Assembly: GCF_018070025.1 (NCBI RefSeq) | Contig: NZ_JAGPYQ010000002.1 | Coordinates: 496,001 to 560,000, forward strand | Length of the DNA: 64,000 nt | Direction: 5' to 3' | Origin: Streptomyces liliiviolaceus | Lineage (GTDB): Bacteria > Actinomycetota > Actinomycetes > Streptomycetales > Streptomycetaceae | Part shown: in pieces, positions 9,555 to 17,367 of the stretch | How positions within the stretch are numbered: the stretch's first letter is position 1 | Layout: each line of letters opens with the position of its first letter | Notes under the pieces: generated by a model | Told to the model about the DNA's origin: nothing | What the model saw: the letters and a program-made list of their open reading frames with translations, nothing else | Databases searched by the model: none | Position numbers and translations under genes: made by a program

Positions 9555-10603
9555 GTGCGGCTCTCCTCGGCCGGTTCGTAGGCGAAGACCACCGCCGGGT
9601 GGGCGGGGCGTCCTCGCAGTTCGGCGTACGCGTCGGCGGCCTGCTCCAGCGGCAGCCGGGGAAGACCCATCCGGTCCGGGCGGATGGCCCCGCCGGCGAT
9701 CAGGTCCAGGGCCCGTTGCAGGTTCTCGGTGACGGTCGCCTGGCCCTGGGGCGGGGTGACGTCGGTGTAGCCGCGGGCGTAGGCGTAATCGCGGTAACCC
9801 GCTCCGCAGCGGGCCGCGTAGCGCAGGTCCAGATTGCCCAGGTCGACGCTGAACTCGACCCGCGCGGCGAACCGTCCCACGCCGACCACCCGTGGCCGGA
9901 CGGGGGCGCGGGTCGCCCACCGGGCCGCCTCGGCCAGCGTGCCGCTCGCCTCCCCCGTACCGCAGAGGAAGACGCAGCGGGAGCTGCCGGGCGGAGCCGG
10001 CGGGCCGGGCGGGAAGGGCGCTTCCCACACCGGCACGCCCAGAGCCCCGGCCGTGCGCAGCCGGCCCGGGTGCAGGTCGGTGACGGTGACCCGGTGCCCG
10101 GCGGCAGCGGCGGTCTGGGCGATCAGCAGTCCGACCATGCCCGCGCCGACGACCGCGACCTCGTCCCCGGGCCGCAGTTCGGCGCGGTCGACGGCGTGCA
10201 CGGCGGTGGCGGCCAGGTTGGCCACGACCGCGTCGGCCAGGTGCACGGAGTCGGGCACCGGCCGGCACAGCCGGTAGGGCACGACGACCACGTCGCCGTG
10301 GGTGGCCTCGCCCCAGCCCATCGCGGTCACCCGGTCGCCCACCGTGAAGCCCCGCACGCCGGGGCCGACCGCTTCCACCGTGCCCGCCGAGCAGTAGCCC
10401 AGCGGGAAGGTCTCGCCGGTGCCCATCAGCCGTTCCAGATAGTGCAGTTCGGTGCCGGGGCTGATCAGGCTGTATGCCGCGCGGATACGCAACTCGCCGA
10501 TGCCGACCGGTCCGACGCCGACCTCGACCGGTTCGGGCAGCGCGCCGCGGCCGGCCAGCAGTCGTCGCGACAGGACCACGCGGGTGTCGACGGCGGGGGT
10601 CAT
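9551..10603 (-). CDS. MDR-family dehydrogenase lacking the usual zinc site
   Basis: A 350-residue medium-chain dehydrogenase/reductase. An N-terminal GroES-like domain is followed by a Rossmann fold with VVGAGMVGLL. The catalytic zinc Cys of alcohol dehydrogenases is replaced (SPGTE), the GHE motif reads GYC, and the four-Cys structural zinc loop is absent. It therefore resembles the BchC-like or bi-domain oxidoreductase branch rather than a zinc alcohol dehydrogenase. It probably oxidises or reduces a hydroxyl or ketone on a cyclic or sugar-like intermediate with NAD(P). The ATG overlaps the FrhB gene stop and its own stop overlaps the A-PCP start, so it is translated as part of one coupled unit with FrhB, the aminotransferase and the EPSP-synthase-like enzyme. 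Confidence 0.85.
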   Translation of the reverse strand: MTPAVDTRVVLSRRLLAGRGALPEPVEVGVGPVGIGELRIRAAYSLISPGTELHYLERLMGTGETFPLGYCSAGTVEAVGPGVRGFTVGDRVTAMGWGEATHGDVVVVPYRLCRPVPDSVHLADAVVANLAATAVHAVDRAELRPGDEVAVVGAGMVGLLIAQTAAAAGHRVTVTDLHPGRLRTAGALGVPVWEAPFPPGPPAPPGSSRCVFLCGTGEASGTLAEAARWATRAPVRPRVVGVGRFAARVEFSVDLGNLDLRYAARCGAGYRDYAYARGYTDVTPPQGQATVTENLQRALDLIAGGAIRPDRMGLPRLPLEQAADAYAELRGRPAHPAVVFAYEPAEESRT

Positions 10604-11925
10604 CGGCTGCTCCCTCGGTCGGCGACGGTCAGCCGCTCCGTCAGCTCCTCCGCGGGCCGCCCGGACTGCCCGCCGGCCGACGGGTCCGCCGACCGGTCCG
10701 TCGACGGGCCCGTCGGCGGGTCCTCGCCGGGTACGGCGATCCACCGCTCGTCCGGGACGATCTCCAACTCCTCCCGGTGACCGGGGATCGGGCCGTGCGG
10801 TACGGGCCTGCCGGACCGCTCGTACGAGGCGCGGCGGTTGCGTTTGCGCTCCAGGCCGAGGTTCAGCCCGGACAGGTCCGTGGGACTGCCCGTGAAGAAG
10901 CCGTGGTCCCGGGCCGCCTCGACCGCGGCGGCACCGGCCCCGGTACGGACGAACACCCGGCCGTGCTTCAGCTCGCGCGCCCCGTCCACACTCGCGGCGA
11001 AGATGTTGGGATCGCCGTCGCTGACGCTGACGTCGGCCAGACCCGACAGCCAGTCCCCGCAGGACAGACAGCGGTACGTCTTGTTCTTCGCGAAGTCCCG
11101 CACCGCCTTCCAGAACGCCACCCGGTGGTCGCCGCCGTCGCGGGTGCCGATCGCGATCTCGCCGGGGTAGTCGCCCTCGCGGTAGCGGAGCCGCACCACG
11201 GAGTCGACCGGGATCAGCGCGCGTTCCTCGATCACGGCCCGGGTGCCCTCGGGCCGGGTACTGGACGAGCAGGCGGGTTCGACCGCGAGCACGACATGGT
11301 CGCGGGCCCAGCGCCCTGCCGCGGTGTCCATGGCCTGCAGCTTGCGCAGCGCCTGGATGTGACAGGCGACGCCGACCACCGCCACGTCCGCGTCGGGTTC
11401 GGTGAGCATCACGTCCCGGAGCGCGCCCAGATAGGGGGCGAGCTGGTACGTGGACTGCGCGGTCTCCGCCAGCAGGTGCGGCTCCCGGACCAGGGCGGGG
11501 GCGGCCCGCCAGGGCTGCTCCGGGTCCCGGCCCATCGTCAGCACGACGTCCGTGCCGAGCACCGCGAGGGCGGTCTGGAGGAGTGCGGTGAGGCTGCCGC
11601 CGCTCGCGGACGCCTCGAAGACGACGGGGTCGAGCGCGTGGCCGGCGAGGACCTCGGAGAAGATGCCGGTCCACCTCTCCCGCGGAGTGCGGGTCCGGCC
11701 GAACAGCCTCGTCTCGGCGGCCGGGGTGCCCGGGTCGGCGCCAGGGCAGACGTCCAGGCAGTCCCGGCACTCGCCGCAGTCGGTCTCGGTCCACGAGGGT
11801 TCGGTGAGCACCGGATCAAGGCCCGAGAAACCCACCACACCTGCCGGGCAGGCGAGTTGGCAGGCTCCGCACACGGTGCACAGGTCGTTCCGCAGAACCG
11901 CTTCGGAGAGTTGCTGGAAGGTCAT
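10600..11925 (-). CDS. FrhB-type iron-sulfur flavoprotein (coenzyme F420 hydrogenase/dehydrogenase beta-subunit family)
   Basis: A 441-residue redox protein. The N-terminus carries two ferredoxin-like CxxCxxCxxxC clusters: Cys16, 19, 22 and 26, and Cys50, 53, 56 and 60. They are followed by the FrhB N- and C-terminal domains, with ACHIQALRKLQAMD near residue 190 and a later CLSCGDWL pair. Members pass electrons between FAD, 4Fe-4S centres and F420 or ferredoxin; in biosynthesis they act as reductases or dehydrogenases. It could reduce or dehydrate the ring product made by the EPSP-synthase-like enzyme, but no substrate can be read from the sequence. The C-terminal 50 residues are Pro/Ser/Asp-rich. 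Start and stop codons both overlap neighbouring genes by 4 bp. Confidence 0.88.
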   Translation of the reverse strand: MTFQQLSEAVLRNDLCTVCGACQLACPAGVVGFSGLDPVLTEPSWTETDCGECRDCLDVCPGADPGTPAAETRLFGRTRTPRERWTGIFSEVLAGHALDPVVFEASASGGSLTALLQTALAVLGTDVVLTMGRDPEQPWRAAPALVREPHLLAETAQSTYQLAPYLGALRDVMLTEPDADVAVVGVACHIQALRKLQAMDTAAGRWARDHVVLAVEPACSSSTRPEGTRAVIEERALIPVDSVVRLRYREGDYPGEIAIGTRDGGDHRVAFWKAVRDFAKNKTYRCLSCGDWLSGLADVSVSDGDPNIFAASVDGARELKHGRVFVRTGAGAAAVEAARDHGFFTGSPTDLSGLNLGLERKRNRRASYERSGRPVPHGPIPGHREELEIVPDERWIAVPGEDPPTGPSTDRSADPSAGGQSGRPAEELTERLTVADRGSSR

Positions 11926-13343
11926 CGCAGGACTCCTCCCGCCCGACCGGCTCCGCCTTCACCGGCATCGACATCCGCATCGGCATCGGCATCGGCGTCG
12001 GCGTCGGCGTCGGCGTCGAAGACCGCGGCAGCGAGGCCCTGGAGGAGGAACCCGAGTTCGTCCTCCGTCAGCAGGGCCGGAGGGACGATCTTCACGGTGG
12101 CGCCCTCCGGTCCCCCGCCGAACAGCAGCAGCCGGGCCCGTGACGCGGCCTGGACGACGGCCTTGGCGCGCGCCGGGTCGGGTCGGCCGTGCCGTGTGCA
12201 GTCGAAGGCCCCCAGGGCCCCGGCGGTGCGCACGGAGGCCATCCACGGGTGGTCGGCGGCCAGTTTGCCCAGCCGGTCGTCGAGCCGTCGCCCCAGGGAC
12301 CGGGCCCTGGCCGGCACGTCCTGGGTGACCAGGGTGTCGAGGACCGCCGAGGCGGCGGCACAGCACAGCGGGCTGCCGGAGTAGGTCGACGTCTGTACCC
12401 CTGGGGGCAGCGCGTCCATGACCCGCCGTTCTCCCAGTACGGCGCTGATCGGGAAGCCGTTGCCCAGTGTCTTGCCGACCAGGGTCAGGTCGGGTGTCTC
12501 CGCCATGAGTTCGGCCGTGAACATCCGTCCGGCGCGGCCGAGTCCGGTGTAGATCTCGTCCAGCACCAGCAGGGCGCCCCGGTCGTGCGCGGCCCGGGCG
12601 ATCCGGTCCAGCAGTTCCGGCGCGACGGTCAGCATCCCCTCGGTGACCTGGATCGGCTCCAGGACGACGGCGGCCACTCCCCCGTGGCGTTCGGCTTCGT
12701 CCAGTACGGCGGCCAGGTCCGACAGGAAGCCCGCTGCCCCATCCTCGTAAGGACGCGGACCGTCCTCGTACGGACGCGGACCGTCCTCGTACGGACGCGG
12801 ACCGCTCTCGTACGGGCGCGAACCGTCCGCGTACGGCCGCCGCGGATCGGGCAGCGCGGCGGTGAAGACCGAGCCGTGCGGCCCGGCGCTGAACTCCTTG
12901 AACTCGGGTCGCCAGGTCAGTGCAAGGGCCCCCGCGGTCTTGCCGTGATACGCGTGGCGGAAGCTGACGACGGACCGGTGTCCCGTCGCCGCGCGGGCCA
13001 CTTTCAGTGCGGCCTCGACGGCTTCCGCGCCGGTCACGGTGGGCAGCACCGCGGGCTCCCGGTACGGGGACAGCGCGCCCAGCCGACGGACCATCCGGAC
13101 GCGCGGATCGGAGTTCAGCTTGCAGCCGGTGTGGACGAGCCGGGTCAACTGGGCGGCGGCGGCCTCGACGACCGCCGGATGCTGGTGGCCCAGGGTGGCC
13201 GCCCCGCTGCCGGAGGTGCCGTCGAACCAGACGGTGCCGTCGTCGGTACGCAGCCAGGGACCGTGGCCGGAGCTGAACGCGGGGCCCGCCGTGGTACCGG
13301 TCGAGCGGGCCTCGTACGCCGTGCGTAATCGGTTGGTGTTCAT
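11922..13343 (-). CDS. Class III PLP-dependent aminotransferase with internal repeat
   Basis: A 473-residue class III aminotransferase (glutamate-semialdehyde/omega-aminotransferase fold). It has TGAEAVEAALKVAR, the PLP-contacting VLDEIYTGLGR, and the Schiff-base lysine in LVGKTLGNGFPIS. Two low-complexity insertions stand out: five copies of an RPYxDG-type heptapeptide (bases about 12745-12840) and a C-terminal run of Asp-Ala dipeptides made from a GTCGGC hexamer repeat (about 11966-12018). The ATG at 13343 shares one base with the upstream TGA; a GTG 3 bp earlier is an alternative start. Codon 6 is TTA (13326-13328), which points to bldA-dependent translation. It likely installs or removes the amine of a building block made with the adjacent FrhB, MDR and EPSP-synthase-like enzymes. 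Confidence 0.92.
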   Translation of the reverse strand: MNTNRLRTAYEARSTGTTAGPAFSSGHGPWLRTDDGTVWFDGTSGSGAATLGHQHPAVVEAAAAQLTRLVHTGCKLNSDPRVRMVRRLGALSPYREPAVLPTVTGAEAVEAALKVARAATGHRSVVSFRHAYHGKTAGALALTWRPEFKEFSAGPHGSVFTAALPDPRRPYADGSRPYESGPRPYEDGPRPYEDGPRPYEDGAAGFLSDLAAVLDEAERHGGVAAVVLEPIQVTEGMLTVAPELLDRIARAAHDRGALLVLDEIYTGLGRAGRMFTAELMAETPDLTLVGKTLGNGFPISAVLGERRVMDALPPGVQTSTYSGSPLCCAAASAVLDTLVTQDVPARARSLGRRLDDRLGKLAADHPWMASVRTAGALGAFDCTRHGRPDPARAKAVVQAASRARLLLFGGGPEGATVKIVPPALLTEDELGFLLQGLAAAVFDADADADADADADADVDAGEGGAGRAGGVLR

Positions 13344-14785
13344 CACAGGGTGACCTCGTGGATCGCGGCGCCGACCGCCCGCAGGACGGCGGTGAAGCCG
13401 GGGAAGGACGTGGTGTGGCAGGCGCCGCCGGTGATCGTGGTGCGCCCGGGCAGAGTGGCGGCGAGGGTGGCCGCGGCCATGGCGATGCGGTGGTCCTCGA
13501 AACCGGGGACGGTCCCGGCGGACAGCGCGGCGGGGCCGCCCGCCCGTGCCCCGTGCACCGTCAGGGCGTCCGGCTCGACGCAGACGCGGGCGCCGAAGGC
13601 GGCGGCCATCCGCGCGGTGGTGACGAGCCGGTCCGTCTCCTTGAACCGCAGTTCTCCGGCGCAGCCGATCCTCGACGTGCCGGGCAGCCGGGCCGCGACC
13701 ACGGCGAGCAGCGGCACCTCGTCGATCAGGGCGTGCAGTGTCCCGGGGTCGTCGGCCGTCACCGCCCGGACGCCGTCCAGACCGGCCCTGGTGACGACCG
13801 TGCCGACGGGTTCGCCGCCGGAGGTGGTGCGCAGGTCCTGGTAGTCGATGGCAGCCCCGGCGCGGCGCAGGACGTCGAAGAAGCCGGTCCTGGTCGGATT
13901 CAGGCAGACTCCCGGGATCCGCAGTTCTCCGCCGTCACCCCACAGCAGGTGCGCGGCGACGGGATAGGCCGCCAGCGACGGGTCGCCGGGCACGTCGACG
14001 ACCGGCGGCACGGAGCAGGGGCCGCCGTCGTAGCCGACCGCGCCCGGGCCCTCGGTCAGCCGGGCACCGAAGGCGGCGAGCATCCGCTCCGTGTGGTCCC
14101 GTGAGCGCACGGGGTGGCGCAGTTCGGCCGGTACGCCGGCCGCGACCGCGCCGAGCAGGACCGCCGAACGGGCCTGGGCGCTGCCGACGGCCAGCTCCAC
14201 CCGCCGGGAGCGGTGCACCCGGCCGCCCACGATCACCGGCAGTCGACCGGGATCGCCCAGGTAGCGGATGTCCGCGCCCAGTTCGTTGAGGGGGGTGACG
14301 ATCCAGTCCATGGGGCGGTGCCGCAGCACGTCATCCCCGTCCACGACGGCACCCCGTCCGGTGCCCGCGAGCACCCCGATCAGCAGCCGGGCCGCCGCGC
14401 TGGAGCCGGCGGTCTCCAGATAGGGGACGCCGTCCGGCCACGACGTGATGCCGTCCGGCCAGTGCGGGATCCCGTGATGGGGGCGAATCGGTTGAGGCAC
14501 GGGATCGGCGTGGCGCACGGTGAGGACGTCGCCCTCGACGAGGGTGTCCAGGCCGAGCGCCCGCAGGGCCGGGAACAGCGCGCGGACCGCGCCGCCCAGG
14601 TTGGCGTTGCGGATCGTGAGGCGGCGCGGCGCGCCGGGCAGCAGGGCGGCCAGCAGGGCGCGGTGGCTGACCGACTTGTCCCCCGGTACGTCGACGGTGG
14701 ACGCCGGGGCGCGGGTTCTGCCGCCCTCCACGACGAGGTCGGGCGAGATGGTCGCGGGCCTGTCGGGGCCCTTCACTTCCAGCAC
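13343..14785 (-). CDS. EPSP-synthase-like enolpyruvyl transferase family protein (AroA homologue)
   Basis: A protein of about 480 residues of the 3-phosphoshikimate 1-carboxyvinyltransferase family. Conserved elements include VPGDKSVSHRALL (K37, S38, R42, equal to the E. coli AroA substrate loop), TAGSSAAARLLIG in place of NAGTAMR, RHRPMDWIVTPLNELGA, FKETDRL and DHRIAMAAA. The catalytic framework looks intact, but a His/Trp/Pro-Asp-Gly insertion near residue 125 and the position inside a cluster suggest a specialised role. It may act on a shikimate-type or other cyclitol phosphate to supply a ring building block. The GTG start was chosen for its GGGAG Shine-Dalgarno 7 bp upstream and the family N-terminus; a GTG 6 bp earlier is possible. 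A self-resistant or housekeeping aroA is less likely because it is coupled to the aminotransferase. Confidence 0.88.
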   Translation of the reverse strand: MLEVKGPDRPATISPDLVVEGGRTRAPASTVDVPGDKSVSHRALLAALLPGAPRRLTIRNANLGGAVRALFPALRALGLDTLVEGDVLTVRHADPVPQPIRPHHGIPHWPDGITSWPDGVPYLETAGSSAAARLLIGVLAGTGRGAVVDGDDVLRHRPMDWIVTPLNELGADIRYLGDPGRLPVIVGGRVHRSRRVELAVGSAQARSAVLLGAVAAGVPAELRHPVRSRDHTERMLAAFGARLTEGPGAVGYDGGPCSVPPVVDVPGDPSLAAYPVAAHLLWGDGGELRIPGVCLNPTRTGFFDVLRRAGAAIDYQDLRTTSGGEPVGTVVTRAGLDGVRAVTADDPGTLHALIDEVPLLAVVAARLPGTSRIGCAGELRFKETDRLVTTARMAAAFGARVCVEPDALTVHGARAGGPAALSAGTVPGFEDHRIAMAAATLAATLPGRTTITGGACHTTSFPGFTAVLRAVGAAIHEVTL

Positions 14786-14888
14786 GGACACACTCCCATG
14801 GCGACCGGACAAGATCGGCCGCCGGAATCGAGACGGACGGGGCGGCACCGCTCGGTACGCGGCCGCCCGGCGGCGCGAAGCCGCTGCA

Positions 14889-14918
14889 CGTATAAGGGGA
14901 TTGATGTACGAGGTTTCC
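14889..14918 (-). promoter_or_regulatory. Candidate promoter of the EPSP-synthase-like operon
   Basis: On the minus strand a GGAAAC hexamer is followed after 18 bp by TATACG, about 100 bp before the start of the EPSP-synthase-like gene. It is one of the few AT-rich patches in the 357 bp between that gene and the ketosynthase. Position and spacing fit a promoter, but the match is by eye. Confidence 0.3.
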
Positions 14919-14985
14919 TGCGCGCGGTGTGCGGTGTGCGGTGTTCCGGTGCGCCGGGTGCATGCGCGCTGTGTTCCAGTGCACG

Positions 14986-15030
14986 GAGATCGAGTGCGCG
15001 GACATCGAGTGCGCGGAGATCTAGTGCGCG
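14986..15030. repeat. Three 15-bp tandem repeats between EPSP-synthase-like and ketosynthase genes
   Basis: Three imperfect copies of GAGATCGAGTGCGCG lie head to tail in the 357-bp gap. The second has GACATC and the third GATCTA at the variable positions. The flanking DNA carries more GTGCGC-type units. The rest of the gap (14786-15142) holds the candidate promoter and hairpin but no convincing gene. Confidence 0.7.
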
Positions 15031-15092
15031 ATGTCCGTGCGGTGCGCGCGCAGCGGCCGAGGCAGTGGCCGCAGCTCGTGCCGCACCCGTGC

Positions 15093-15118
15093 GGCGGCCA
15101 GCCGGCCTGTCGGCCGCC
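15093..15118 (-). terminator. Candidate hairpin after the ketosynthase gene
   Basis: GGCGGCC pairs with GGCCGCC across a 12-base loop, 25 bp past the stop of the leftward ketosynthase gene. There is no U tract and the whole area is rich in GGCC, so this may only be a partial terminator or chance pairing. Confidence 0.25.
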
Positions 15119-15142
15119 GGTCGGCCGGTCGGCGTCGCTCGG

Positions 15143-16162
15143 TCAGTGCGTCCAGACGGGCGGTTCGCCGATCTCCAGCACCGTGGCGGTCCAGACGAAC
15201 CCGACGCCCATGCCGACCAGCAGGACGAGGTCGCCCTCGTGCAGCACACCGGTACGCAGCTGGTGTTCGAGTGCCAGGAACTGGTCGCTGTTGGCGAGGT
15301 GGCCGATGCGCCTGCCCCATCGCCAGGCGGTGCGTTCCACCGGCAGCCCCAGCGGTTCGAGGAAGACCCGGTTGAGCATCTCGTGCCCCAGGTTCGACAC
15401 CATCACCTGGGCGATGGCGTCCAGCTTGGTGCCCGCCTCGGACAGCGCGTGGTCCACCGCGCCGACGACCTGGGCCTCGAAGCGGCGCTGCACCTCGGAC
15501 GACGAAGTGGTGCGCAGGAAGGCCTTCTTGCCCGGCCCGGCGTCCAGCGGGCCGCGCCGCAGTGTCGCCGACACCAGTGGCACGTCGCCCCGGTGCATCT
15601 GTTCCAGCTCGGAGTCGGCCCGTGTCGCGACGCTCAGGACACGGGCGGCGCCCCGGCGGCGGGACATCACGACGGCCGACGCACCATCACCGAAGACCAT
15701 GCCCTTGTTCGTCCGCCATCGGTCGAACTCGCCGTCGAACCGGTCCGCGCAGGTGATCAGCACGGCCGAGTCCGCGTGCCGCCCCATGTGGTTCCTGGCC
15801 AGGTCGAGCGCGAACAGGCCGCCGTTGCAGCCCTGTCGGATCTCCAGCGCCGGGGCGCCGACCCCGACGGCGTACCGCTCCACGTACGACGCCGCGGCCC
15901 ATGCCTCCGGGCCCTGGCGGTACGCGGTGGCGTGCAGCAGGAGGCCGACGTCCTGCGGGCCGTGCCCCGAGCGCAGCAGTGCCTGCCGGCCCGCTCTGAC
16001 AGCCATCTCGGCCGGTGAGAGCAGCGCCTCCACGGCCACTGTCTCTATGCGGTCCTTGCGGTTCCAGACCTGTTCGTAGCGGCCGTCCGCGACCGCTTCC
16101 GTCACCGTGGCCCGGTCGGCGGGCACGTAGCCGCCGATCCCGGAGAGGTAGACGTCGTCCAC
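15143..16162 (-). CDS. Ketosynthase III family protein (FabH/CerJ-like)
   Basis: A 339-residue thiolase-fold protein. The catalytic cysteine is Cys112 in IRQGCNGGLFAL. A His follows in VSNLGHEML, and the C-terminal motif RIGHLANSDQF replaces the GNTSAAS of housekeeping FabH. These features fit the divergent KSIII branch that includes acyltransferases such as CerJ as well as starter-unit synthases. It may condense or transfer an acyl group onto a carrier or an amine/hydroxyl. The GTG start has a G-rich Shine-Dalgarno about 9 bp upstream. It follows the aldolase gene after 38 bp and precedes a 357-bp gap, so it may be co-transcribed with the aldolase and only partly with the EPSP-synthase-like operon. 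Confidence 0.9.
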   Translation of the reverse strand: MDDVYLSGIGGYVPADRATVTEAVADGRYEQVWNRKDRIETVAVEALLSPAEMAVRAGRQALLRSGHGPQDVGLLLHATAYRQGPEAWAAASYVERYAVGVGAPALEIRQGCNGGLFALDLARNHMGRHADSAVLITCADRFDGEFDRWRTNKGMVFGDGASAVVMSRRRGAARVLSVATRADSELEQMHRGDVPLVSATLRRGPLDAGPGKKAFLRTTSSSEVQRRFEAQVVGAVDHALSEAGTKLDAIAQVMVSNLGHEMLNRVFLEPLGLPVERTAWRWGRRIGHLANSDQFLALEHQLRTGVLHEGDLVLLVGMGVGFVWTATVLEIGEPPVWTH

Positions 16163-16201
16163 TGTTCACGACCCCCCGTTGGTCGTCATAGATACCGGTC
16201 G

Positions 16202-16996
16202 TCACTGGTCGAACAGGTCGGGCTCCTCGCGCAGGACCTGGTCGCGCAGCGGCTGGAAGTTGATCCAGCCCATGTCGTCGTTGCCGAGCTGGTCCCGTGC
16301 CGCGCGGGCGGTCCCGTGGTCGATGGGGACCACCGGGCCGGCGGCCTTGGCCAGCAGCTGCGCCTGGCAGGAACGCTCCATCGTGATGAACCACCAGGCC
16401 GCGGCCTCGACGGAGCGCCCGACGGTGAGCAGCCCGTGGTTGCGCAGGATCACGGCCTTGTGGCCACCGAGGACGGCGGCGATGCGCTTGCCCTCCTCCA
16501 GGTCGGTCACCACGCCGTTGTAGTCGTCGTAGAGGCCGTGGTCCTCGTAGAAGGCGCAGGCGTCCTGGGTCAGCGGCTCCAGCAGCGCGCCCATGGAGGA
16601 CAGCGCCCTGCCGTGGAGGGAGTGGCTGTGCGCGGCGGACACGATCTCGGGGCGGGCGCCGTGGATCCGCGAGTGGATGGCGAACGCCGACTCGTTGACG
16701 TAGTACCGGCCCTCGACCACCGCGCCCTGGCCGTCGACGAGGACCAGGTCGTCCCTGCGGATGTGCTGGAACGAGACCCCGTAGGGGTTGGCCCAGAAAA
16801 AGTCCGTGTGCTCAGGATCGCGGGCGGTGATGTGCCCTGCGGTTCCTTCTTCGAATCCGAACCTGCCGAAGAGTCGGAATGCCACCAGAAGGCTCTCCTG
16901 ACGGTGCTTCCGCTCTTCCTTCACGTCCTCGTAGGACCGCGGCCAACGAAAGAACAACTGATCTTTCGGTATTGGCTTGAGATCATGAAGACTCAT
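16202..16996 (-). CDS. Class II aldolase/adducin family protein
   Basis: A 264-residue protein with the class II aldolase/adducin fold. Metal-binding histidines are visible in AAHSHSLHGRAL and RNHGLLTVG, and GTAGHITARDPE lies near residue 50. Family members perform retro-aldol cleavage, epimerisation or decarboxylation-type reactions on small phosphorylated or carboxylated substrates using a divalent metal. It is the first gene of the leftward side, facing the DUF885 gene across the shared control region. The ATG was chosen for GGTGGAG 8 bp upstream; an in-frame upstream ATG lies inside AT-richer intergenic DNA and is less likely. It could make a beta-hydroxy or C-C-cleaved building block. 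Confidence 0.9.
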   Translation of the reverse strand: MSLHDLKPIPKDQLFFRWPRSYEDVKEERKHRQESLLVAFRLFGRFGFEEGTAGHITARDPEHTDFFWANPYGVSFQHIRRDDLVLVDGQGAVVEGRYYVNESAFAIHSRIHGARPEIVSAAHSHSLHGRALSSMGALLEPLTQDACAFYEDHGLYDDYNGVVTDLEEGKRIAAVLGGHKAVILRNHGLLTVGRSVEAAAWWFITMERSCQAQLLAKAAGPVVPIDHGTARAARDQLGNDDMGWINFQPLRDQVLREEPDLFDQ

Positions 16997-17367
16997 GCGT
17001 CGACTCCACCCCCGTGGATTTTGACTGAGCCGATTAACGCGTATACCAGGCATCACCTAGATCGCATTGGAGGCTACCCCAGAGTTGCCGAGCCGTGTCA
17101 ATCCCGTTCTTGCAAAGAGCAATTTTGCGATCGCCCCAATATCATTCCGAACAATGGCCGGATCGCGCCGCCGGAATGATTTCCTCAGCTCGGACAAAAC
17201 CACCACGAGATATCACCCGTGGCGTGGAACCACAGACTCCTCGATGAAATTTCAACATTAGTTTTGTCAGCTTTTGTCCAGAAAGATGCGATATACCTTC
17301 ATAGATGATCAGTTGACGGTCCTGAAAGTGGTGGCTGATTCTGCCGCCTGCTTCTTACAGTCGGCAT
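16997..17367. promoter_or_regulatory. Divergent control region of the biosynthetic cluster
   Basis: These 371 bp separate the two cluster operons and are clearly AT-richer than the flanking genes. They contain a perfect 9-bp inverted repeat (ATCATTCCG at 17141-17149, CGGAATGAT at 17172-17180), a GCAAA/TTTGC repeat near 17112-17128, and three TTTTGTC-type boxes: one inverted at 17192-17200 and two direct at 17261-17268 and 17271-17279. A TTGACG at 17313-17318 with a weak -10 at about 17336 could serve the rightward operon. No gene is visible. It is the most likely site of joint regulation. Confidence 0.6.

Noticed and set aside
11966..12018. Frameshift or assembly error at the Asp-Ala repeat
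   Set aside because: The hexamer repeat keeps the frame and the gene continues to a stop that overlaps the next start, so no break is needed.
12745..12840. CRISPR-like repeats near the aminotransferase
   Set aside because: The 21-bp units are contiguous, in frame and lack spacers; they encode a heptapeptide repeat.
13343..14785. Housekeeping aroA
   Set aside because: Possible, but overlap with the aminotransferase gene, the extra insertion and the cluster position favour a specialised role, so I did not assign the symbol.
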